The position numbers and the translations under genes were made by a program. From Leuctra nigra (taxonomy: Eukaryota; Arthropoda; Insecta; Plecoptera; Leuctridae): a stretch of DNA of 64,000 bases. Position 1 is the first letter of the stretch. Every line of letters starts with the position of its first letter. The DNA lies in contig OW203767.1 of assembly GCA_934045905.1 (NCBI GenBank), positions 27,598,785-27,662,784 of the forward strand, given 5' to 3'. Below, one piece after another: positions 54,561 to 64,000 of this stretch. The notes below the pieces were generated by a model, which was given only the letters and a program-made list of their open reading frames with translations, was not told the origin of the DNA and made no database searches.

Positions 54561-56953
54561 ATTTGGTATTAATAAATTATTTAAAAGAGTTACCTACATT
54601 TACTAAAGGCCGATTTTTCAAAGCTTTGTTAAATTTTAACAGTTGGTTATAGAACTCGATTTACATGACAAAAACCACTGACAGTTCTAGAAAGACCAAT
54701 ATTTACCTTTAAGACTTATTATAGGCACACTGATTTATTTGATGAATTTGTAAACTTATATTCTAAACTTATATTCTTGAGTAATTTACAACGTTTTTTG
54801 TGTGTAATTTAATAAATAAGCAATTATTTCGAATTTGTATAAAACTTGAAACAGTTGACAAATGTTCAGACAAACGTTTTAACCAACGAAAACGTGCATG
54901 GTTTCAAAACGTGAATCTCAAGAATTGGCCCCCAGGGATATAATTTTGATCTATCCCGATTTTTTCGAAGCTTAAACTATGAGGAACTGATTGGGTATTT
55001 TTACACAAAAAATCGATAATTCTGTTGACAGGACGAACAGTTCTTCTTATCACAGCACTCGAATTCATCACGCAATCCTCAGCTTCCCGACTCGACAACA
55101 ATCTCATGACACACGCACACAGCTGGATATCACTTGACACATTCACCTGCAGATGAATAGCACCGCCACCTGGATATCACATGGCGCCAACGTCGCGACG
55201 CCTTGTGGACGCCAGGCGTCTGCAACGCGTCGAGTCCACGGAGCAACTAAACGGCGCTCTAGCGGCAGCCGGTGGCCTGGGTTCGAGTCCACCTCATGGG
55301 CGGGTTGCGAACAGCCATCCGAGATTATAGCCGTGTTTTATAGTGGGACTTTAATAACAGAGCTTGCGATAAGTGACTATTGTTTGTTGATGGAATTTTA
55401 CACGAATTCAATTTGAAAGCGGATTGCAATTATGGGCTTGGAATGGAGGTCGTGCTTTGTGTCAATTATTGTGACACAGTTGTGTGTCATTAAAATGAAA
55501 CGGTATCAAATAGGCCATTGCACATCTGGATGTTATTACATTATTATAAAAAATATTATTACACTCTATGAATCAAGTAGTGAAAAAGTAAAAATGGCAG
55601 TTAGGTATATGAAATGTAAACACTATTAGGTGTTTAATAGAATATTGGATTTTAGAATGTTATATGAAAGGTACGATAAATCTGCATAAACGTAAGTAAT
55701 TATATGCAACTGATGTTTAATTCATATCCATTTTATAAGCATCCACAGCCGTTAGCCTTGTTGCAAAACAAATTATAAAAATTCACTGAATCTGGTAAAA
55801 ATTTTACTTTATTAACTTCCTGTACTCAATTCGCTGATGTTTTGTTTTGAGCTGTATTTGTTCAAAGTCGATGTTTCTGGGAGAAGGACGAACATCTTTC
55901 CTCTCAGTTTTCTCATCACTTGGGACTGGGTGTGTGATTGCTGTTTGTCGATAGGAATTTAATCAGAAATGGAGGATTTCATAAAGACTGGATTTCCCAG
56001 AATGTTTAAAATAACACTGTAAATAAAATGCACTTATAGCATTGAAATATGTGAAGCTCTGAGTATATATGACACGTGTATTTCCTTCAAAGTCATTTGA
56101 GGGTATGTTTCAATATATCTTATGCATTAAACATTTCAAGATTGGAATTCCCATCTCCGTCGCACACATCTTTTCAGGGCTAAGAAATGTTAATGAAACC
56201 AACCGTAGTTCAACTGCCCATTTACAGAGTAAACCGGAAAGGCTACTGAAAGTAACGCATTTGTGGGCATAACTTTGCTATTAATTGACATATATCGATC
56301 AAATTACACGTGGTGTTTGTACAACGTTATCACTCAACATTGTCTGAGTCACAAGAACTTGACGGCGACAATAATAACTAAATGGGAATAGAAGCCAGTT
56401 CTATTGGCATCTACTTTTGAAAGTATGTGTGTCATGCACCACACCAACTTTTCACAATCTTTATAACAAAAGTACAATTTTCATGTGGGTTTTAAATTCA
56501 AATAGTATATTTTAACATTACCCAGAAGTAACATAACAACACTATGTATCTTATAAAATAAATAATAAATAATATGCATTATTATACATTTTATAAATAT
56601 TGACTTTTAAAACATTTAATTTTTTTAAATCAGTTTTTAATTACATTTTCTGAGGTGATTTACTTGTTGGTGTGGAGAGTTGGTGTGTTGTGAAAGTATT
56701 TGGTAATAAACCTGCTAGTAGTGGCCATGCTATTTCCACCTAGTAAAAAGTATTTGGGAATAGACACGGCCAATAAGGTTTGCGCTGCTGTTTGGCAATA
56801 GCATAGGCGTTCGGCAGTCAATGTATTCCCATCCATTGTTCTATAGAACATGATTGAGTAAGAATTATTATTATTATTCGTATCAGAAACACAAACATAC
56901 AGTTTTCACTCTCATAACAATTAAAGATAACTAATATTGATAAACAAACTGAT
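54561..56953. other. Mostly gene-free interval with a tRNA-like fragment
   Basis: AT-rich except 55060-55330, which is GC-rich and contains the B-box sequence described separately. No gene is supported. Confidence 0.4.
55230..55330 (+). repeat. tRNA-like SINE head with perfect B box
   Basis: GGTTCGAGTCC at 55280-55290 matches the B-box consensus. GGCGCTCTAGCGGCAG at 55253-55268 could be a diverged A-box region, though the spacing is short. It has no complete cloverleaf, so it is a SINE-like fragment and not a tRNA gene. Confidence 0.4.
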
Positions 56954-57151
56954 CTAAAATCGAGCCACATCAATAATAGGCAAATAAAATGTATCTAAAA
57001 ATGCAGTCCAAAAACGAGCCACATCAACAGCTTTGTCATTTCCCGCTACCAGATCTTCAACATCACAGTTCGGGCCCAAAGGACAACGTATGAAGTGGGC
57101 TGAAGTTTGGTCGTCTCCGCAGTCGCAAAGGATGTCTTCTTCTTCCTGGAG
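56954..57151 (-). pseudogene. Tail of a non-LTR retrotransposon ORF2 (5' truncated)
   Basis: A 65-codon minus-strand frame without a start reads ILCDCGDDQTSAHFIRCPLG, then DLVAGNDKAVDVARFWTAFL, and stops at TAG (56954). The CxCG...QT..H...CP arrangement is the zinc-knuckle-like C-terminal motif of many non-LTR retrotransposon reverse transcriptase proteins. Upstream the frame is broken by a short duplication (CCTCCAGGA repeated). This is a dead-on-arrival fragment; the reverse transcriptase domain itself is absent. Confidence 0.6.
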
Positions 57152-60100
57152 GATTATCCTGGAGGATTCAATTCACTTCCGTAGATTATCATTGGATCTT
57201 GCAACCCCTCCGTTGCAAGATCATGCATCTTAAGCACATGGTTACATCCTATCCCTTATAGTATTACCTCACATATGACAATATCTTCAAAGTTCAAAAC
57301 AACAATTGTATTTATTTTCATTTGATACCTGAGCAATTCCCACGTGAAGCGAACATCAAGACAATAAACCCCTTTGTATTTCCCTCACGCGCTTCTGACA
57401 ATAACACGACTGTAGGTCCATAAATCCCATTATTCTTGTCGAAATCACATGAAATCTCAGTCAATGGCGTCTATAAGGAGGAAGATCGCAGCCTCTAACG
57501 TCTGTTGATATTGTGTGCCAGACGATAACATCCAGGAAGACCAATCATCAGTTCAACTCGGATTCAAGTGGCTACTTGGAGTCAGGGATGAACAAAACAC
57601 TTGTTGGGTGACTCTTATGACACTTCCTATGTGTTTTTGTTGTGTTTTAGCCAGCAGTGTCCAGGTAAAACCGTTCAAACAATCTGAAATTTCATATTGG
57701 AAATATACCTATCTGAAATGTTGCATAAATACTAGGTTATGTAATCTAGGCGGTCCCGTGTCTAGTTTTTGAACAGGATCATGTGAATTTGTTTGGAAAT
57801 TAATGTCATCGGGACAAACATTTTATGAGTTTTTGATAGTTTCAGACAAATCTTAGACTATATACACTTTAAGCTTACTTATCGGGACATTGTACAACCG
57901 TGTAAAATAATAATATTTGTGCGCATATTATGTAGTAGAATAATTGCAAAAAAAATATAGAATACTATCAATCTTTCCAGAAGCAAACAAAATTTAGAAA
58001 AAAAATATTACGTAATTTCAAAATTGATTATAAAATACAAGAATATATGAGAACAAGAATACATGTAGTTAATAAGAGATGATTTGTTTGCAATCAGATA
58101 CGTAATCACACAGACCGCATCAAGTGGCAGGCGATTCATCAAAAAAACGAGAGAACCACCCTAATTTATTACTCAACATTACTCGAGATTAGCAAAGAAA
58201 CGAGCTGAAAAACACGAAATTTCACTCGCTATGAAAAATTGTGATGTGACTAATTGGATACGCGATTTTAATCCCGGATATTGTTTCTGTTTCGAAACAA
58301 TGAACGACGATATTTCACGTCGCTTTTATATGGCACAAAGAATACACCCCGTTTTGTTATTCCTCGAGCTTTTTCTTGACTAATTTCAAAATTCCTTAAA
58401 AATTGCTGTCAGAATTGAGACAAACCGTATTGAAATAATTATACTTTAACATATTTCAATTGTATGATAGACAGTTATCAGAAGACTAATTAATTCCATC
58501 AAAATACTGTTACAATCTAGAACAATATAGTATTAAACTTGCAGCCCTCTTGTGAATTTAAACCAGTTATTGGCGGTTCAGGTTATCTGTTTAAAGTTTT
58601 AAAAAAATGCTTAAACAGCATTAACAGCAAACGCTCGTTTAGTTTCGTCTAAAATGTTCACCAAAACAACTTGTCACTTTTGCAAACGTTTAGTATTGAC
58701 CTGCTTTTACAATGAACGAGTTTCCAGCTTTTAATTAACTTTATCAGTACATAATAAAGTTAAATCATCAACTATTCAACAAAATAAACTAAGAAAGTAA
58801 ACGCTTCATCTTCTAATCAATTCAGTTATCGCTGCAAGGTTTCCATCTACGAGAACTCTGAGAATGTCTGAGACGTAGTTCCAGCTTCTCTCACAGAGCG
58901 CAGCACGGGTCGATGTTTTCGACTCCGAGTGACGCGGATGCCACGTGGACGAACATAACTCCATTCACGCTCATTGTTTCTTGTTTACTGAAGTTTCATT
59001 ACTGTCAGGAAGCAGATAACAATAGTTCATCACTTCCAATATTTTACCAGCTCTCTTATCACTTATTATTGCAATAGATATTCATTTCGCGTCCGAAAAA
59101 ATCACGAGTCTCTTATTATTGGATTCGAATTAAAAATTAATCGCATGGAGTGTCGACATTTTTTTATTGCGTGATTGATGGATGGATTGATTGATTGCTT
59201 TTTCAAAGCCACGGCTAATTACTTTATTTCGCTTATCATTGCGTGGCATCGCAATGTTACAAAACGTTCACACTTTCCGCAACGCGATTCGTTCACTCAT
59301 TGTGAAAATATGTAGACATTTAATATTTTTGATAGATAAACGATTAAATAAAACATCGTAACACACAGCAAAACTATGTGGATTTCTAATATTAAAAACA
59401 AATCAATTCAATAAATTATTGAAAAGAGTCCACTGGTTGAATGAACTTAAAACTATTATGAAGTGAAGTAGTGATGTGAACTAACGATAGGTTTATACTT
59501 TCTATAATGGCTAGCATCGTTTTTTTTCATATAAACAGTTGGTTTTCCATATCTATCCATGTTTTAAAATATAAGTAAAAAGAAGTGATGGAAAATCAAA
59601 CTCCATTTAAATCGTTAGAGCTGTCCAGATAAAGTATGAATTGGTCTATTGAAAAATCAACTAATATTAAATGACGAAACATCCCACAAGTATTATTTTT
59701 GAAAAATTATATTTATTAAGTATCAAATTAAATTACATTGTAAATTGTTTCTAACAACTTCTGCATTAAAGCAAATTTCTCGAAAAAGTTATCTGTGAGA
59801 CGTAGCATTATGAAGTTGCGCGTCAGATATTTATTCCAACATGACCCAGATTTTTACTTATTCAAGTGAAGTACTTGAAGTTAAGAAAGATGGGATGCTT
59901 CTTGTTGCCCTCACATTCATTGACAGAGACTTTAGTGGAATTACATTTCAAGAAATTCATATTTGAATGCTGCAAAATTCAAAATTCATTAATTTCATGC
60001 TTCTCTTTTAATATTCTAGAGAACACTGAGGGAGCCAGAAATTTAAAAGAGGAACCGCAGTTTATGAGCATTTCACACATATTTCAACCCCTTTAGTACA

Positions 60101-62829
60101 CCGGCAAGGGGAGGGTGTTTAGGTACGGACCATTTGCAGGGATGAAATGTTATGAGAAAACTTTGGTATTTAATAACGATGGACTTTGAAGCGGCAAAGT
60201 CGAAAACAACAATTATTTTTTATGTGAAAAAAATACGTGACACAGCTTGACCAATCAGCTACGAGAACGACTTAATGGAAATTACGTGCATCTACTAAAA
60301 TTTTGTCTTAAATAAGTTGTTAATTAACTTGAACATAAAGGCAGAGGTTATGAACTTAAATCTTGATATTATTATAATTCTAGGAAGCTAAAATAGGAAG
60401 TAATTTTTATATTAAATTTGTAAATATCAACAATACAAACAAAATTATCATGCGAACAATTTAAAATGTCATTTATCAAAATCTAATTCAATTGGTAAGA
60501 GACATGCTGGGAAAACGGTGTATTTCAGAATAATTTCGCTTAATAAGTTTTCATGGTGCAGACTTTGTTGCCAAGGCAATATAGAAACACATGACGTTTA
60601 TGTCGATTTTACATTTCTAAAACTAGAAGTTGTCATCTATCTTTGTAAACCAATTCCTTGAAAACTATTCATCCCATCAACACAAATGATACCATAAGTT
60701 CAGGCACATCTCAACTCAACTTTCATAATAACAACTCTTTCCGAAATCGAATTAACAGACTTCCCTATTCTTCCCTATTGGTGAGCATATACACTGAAAT
60801 GACCAATTGCTTGTACATTATTTGAAATCCCAATACAACACTCATTCCAAACAAAATTAAACTATAAAACAATAAAACTCAACTCCATTACGTCGTACGA
60901 AACGAAACGTTGAACGATGATTTGTCTCCTTAGATGAAACCGGCTGGGTTGTCAAGGGACAGATCGCTGTTGTTATGCAGTGGTCGCGTGAGCAGGTGCT
61001 CTGGAGCACAGCATCAGAAGAGACGCGGTCAATCAGTCGAGAGATTCGCCTTTGATCACGCCACGGGGCCGTGAAAAGGGTCATGATAGGTATTCAGCGG
61101 CGGACAAACGCGCTGTTCAAATATCGACGTTTTTGACGGACAAGGACTTGTAAAATATGTTTTACGTTTTGGATGTAGCAGCTTCTTCGCTGTTAGCTCA
61201 TCTGAACTAATTTGGATTAGTTATGATCTTTTGGGTTGTAGGAGTTATTCGAGAGAGAACTCTGTACCCGAAGAGTAGTAGGGTGGAAGTCCAATTCAAT
61301 GATTCTTGAGGTGAGCTCATAGTCATTCTGCCTCCATCGAATTATTGTAATGTTGGACATGAGAAATTTTGTATACTTAAATATACCTTGAATTGATCTG
61401 TCGACGTCAGTAAAATTGCAATTGATTGAGAATTCATCATTTCAAAAGCGTGTCACTCAAAACCAAGACATTCTACTTCCGAGACACAGAACTTTAATTA
61501 CATAAGCATTACAAAATGATTGCCACTTGGACAAACGTTAGTACTTCTACCGTTCTTCTGCTGAAAGAACTGAACGTTATGTGGAACTTCATTTTAGCAG
61601 CGTCATTAAATCCGCATCGATTCTATATGACGAAAGCGCTAACCCCAAACAAAATGTAAAAATTATTTTTGTAAGATTTCACTAAAATCACAAAACTTAG
61701 ACAGTATTCAGCACTTTTTGCCATGCGTATAATGTGAGTAGACTCTAGGGTTCAGTATGAATTACTGTGGGCTTTTTCACAGCAAAGTTCTTAGACATAC
61801 AAAATGTTAGCCGAGATTCCATTCTGATAAACTAATGTTGATCGTTTCGATTTATGTCTTAAAAATAAAATAAACGGAATAGTGAGTTTGAAAGTGTTGT
61901 ATTTGCTCTCCATAATATTCATTTTCCTTGGTTGAACTTGTATCCATAGTTTCCAATCTTCGAATTTAATACCCAATTTCATATCCTCTCGAGTAGCTGA
62001 ATTAATTCCACTTAAACTGAGAAGAGATTAATAACATACGAAATCAATTTCGAATCTTTTAGACAAAGAAGAAGACGCAAACTTTCAGAACAGCCGATAT
62101 AATCCGTAGAAACCGAAGTAAATTATAAGATAACTCAATAGTTTGGGCGCACTGAGGATAAAATAACCACTACTTGATCTTTCATTGATAGTTTTGTAGG
62201 GCCGGTAACTTTCGTACCCTATATTTATACAATTGTGTAGGTTGACGTATCTTTGATAGATATCATACAAGAGACATCTGTCAAGAAAACTATAGCAACT
62301 CAACTGTAGATTATCGATATTATTTACGGCTTACCTGCACAATACAAATTATGTTTTAAAATACCTGGTTGATTGGTCAAGCCACGGAACCTGCCAATGT
62401 TTCTACATGTGACCTCAACAAGAAAGTTGAACATGAATTTCAAATGCAACCGTCCACATGTTCACATATACGTCAATTAATGTGACCGGTAGTATTCGAA
62501 TAATATGTTTACCTGTTTTTGTGTCATTTCATTAAAGTTCAATTCTAGGTAGAACTTGACTCATGTAAGTCGTCCTCTTAAACGTCACAGCTATAGACTG
62601 CCATTTACGGTCCATTTACTCATCGATCAAATGTTGTACTTTCCTAATGCCCGCTTGAGGCAAGCAGCTTATCAGGTAAATGCACATTTAATAACATTTA
62701 ATAACGTAATATCGACAATGTACGAGGTAAACTGGCCACATAATGCATGGAAGCTTCAAAGAGACCGCACCAAGCTGCATTATCAATCAGAGTGCAGCAA
62801 ACCGACAGGGGATTTGGTTAAGCGGAGAA
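57152..62829. other. Gene-free AT-rich interval
   Basis: No supported exon. It includes sequence at 57730-57860 resembling 17440-17560 (a dispersed repeat) and MITE family B copy 5 near 61280. A 75-codon minus-strand frame at 60857-61084 has somewhat better composition but no splice support and is not called. Confidence 0.4.
61279..61495. repeat. MITE family B, copy 5 (decayed, inverted)
   Basis: AGGGTGGAAGTCCAATTCAA then GATTCTTGAGGTGAGCTCAT and the distal GACATTCTACTTCCGAGACA are reverse-complement relatives of copies 1-3. The centre is diverged. Confidence 0.45.
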
Positions 62830-63065
62830 TATTAAAGGTGATACAAGCGCTCGGCCGTTTTAGCAAATTGAGAGAGAAAAATTGATCTTAAGTGGTGTAA
62901 CTTTGAAAGGATGTTCACATGATCAGTCTGATTGTATATTAGTAGTACTTTTCTATTTTGCTTCGAGCCTTGTTAATTAGGCGCCGGTTATTCAACAAAA
63001 CCGCGCAAAACTATGAAATTTCCGAAAAAAGTGCCTGCAAAATGCGGCAAAATCGCTTATACGTA
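62830..63065 (+). repeat. Repeat family A fragment
   Basis: GCGCTCGGCCGTTTTAGCAA, TTCACATGATCAGTCTGATT and TTAATTAGGCGCCGGTTATT match the reverse complement of 52870-53040, an internal part of family A copy 3. Confidence 0.65.
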
Positions 63066-64000
63066 TGAAAAAATATTACGGCATTATCATTTTTATTTAT
63101 CAAATAGAATATTGGATGTCTGTTTCAAAGCATAATAAGATCACAAGGTAGTGAAATGCTATTAATCTATTGCTAGAAATACCAAGAGTTCTTGTACGCT
63201 GTTGGAAACTCTGATTTTAAAAGGTCACTCAAGTTTGATTGTACATTTTATGACGGAGCTTCATTTTTTTTAAAGTAGATACGAGTTCGTATAATCTATG
63301 TTTTTCACTGTGGCAAAGCATTACTAATGAATGAGCGAACTGTATAAATGTCATATAATTAATTGCATGAATTAAAGTGCTCCAAACACCATTATACAGC
63401 TGTTAGCCCTCAGCTTGGCATGTAATAAGCCTAAAGGGCTGGCGACCTAGGTCTCAAATTAAAACACAATTACACAAATAAAACTCATGTTCGAGGTCCA
63501 AACCTGAATCGAGTTGTAAGAACACGATTGAACTCAGAATCACGTTCAAACACAAGAAATCACGAGTCTTAAAACAAAGAACTTACAGAGTTATGCTGAA
63601 TGTGCAGAATGTTATACTGAGTTATTGCTGAATGTTATGCTGAGATATGCTGAATGTGTTCACGTGACCAACCCACAAAATGTTTTGATTCGGTTTGTTT
63701 GTTGTGAAAATAAAAGAGGTTCGATTACAAAAATGTGTAATTATAGTTTTTCAGCAAAATTCTCTGATTGGTTGAAAATAAAAACTGGGCTTCATTGGGC
63801 CTATATAACATATTTTGTCTTGTTTTACATATTTTCTGTAAAAAAAATCTATCTAGAGCTTAGAGCCAGTTCCTCAATACTCTGCTTAATTTAAAACAGT
63901 TATGAGCACTTTCACCATGTTAACAATCAATGGCATTCCTTCGCATTTCTCAATGGCATTGACGAAGAAGAGATATTGTCATTTTACTCTTACCTATTGA
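63066..64000. other. Gene-free AT-rich right end
   Basis: No exon is supported. A short tandem with TGCTGAATGT and ATGCTGAG units lies at 63592-63655. The rest is AT-rich, with no repeat I recognise. Confidence 0.4.

Noticed and set aside
60857..61084. 75-residue minus-strand frame with moderately GC-rich codons
   Set aside because: No domain, no splice support and a poor start context. It remains possible, but not enough to call.

Overview
This is nuclear DNA from an animal, most likely an insect. A hemipteran is my best guess, from the gene family at the left end and the repeat types, but I cannot prove it from sequence alone. The genes have GT-AG introns and GC-rich exons that favour C or G at third codon positions. 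They sit in AT-rich DNA full of foldback MITEs, tRNA-like SINEs, microsatellites and other non-autonomous repeats. I see no bacterial gene structure, rRNA, CRISPR array or intact autonomous transposon.

Four coding loci can be supported to different degrees. (1) 152-8552, plus strand: the last five exons of a large gene, 1,199 codons visible with the 5' end outside the window. All junctions keep frame. It encodes a repeat-rich basic segment, a very acidic segment, a domain that may derive from a restriction-endonuclease fold, a helical linker and a divergent STAND-type P-loop NTPase that stops early. (2) 40074-40997, minus strand: an intronless 307-residue protein of unknown family with a poly(A) signal. 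(3) 49538-44662, minus strand: a six-exon PP1-like serine/threonine phosphatase of 296 residues with all catalytic residues present. (4) 54265-54017, minus strand: a probable small coding exon of unknown function. A candidate first coding exon lies at 16185-16276 (+).

Layout: 1-9.1 kb is gene 1, with two related MITEs and two tRNA-like fragments in its introns. 9.1-40 kb has no confirmed gene. It holds foldback elements (13.8, 18.6-19.4, 23.7, 33.1, 34.6 and 37.9 kb), a hAT-type MITE with exact 8-bp target duplications (20.8 kb), a MITE-like element enclosing a 10-bp minisatellite (21.85-22.3 kb), SINEs (26.7, 37.6 and 38.2 kb), and simple or tandem repeats. 40-50 kb holds genes 2 and 3; a phosphatase intron contains nested transposon insertions. 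50-64 kb is mostly repeats, including a hAT-like MITE, a copy of the 'GCGAGCACGG' family, a 395-bp foldback element and the tail of a non-LTR retrotransposon, plus the small exon at 54 kb.

The most interesting object is gene 1. Its layout (possible nuclease-like domain, linker, STAND NTPase) recalls bacterial STAND defence proteins. However, its Walker A lysine, sensor arginine and one nuclease-motif lysine appear substituted, and its C-terminus is short, so it may be an inactive or regulatory paralogue. Domain assignments come from motifs read by eye and remembered family patterns, without database searches.
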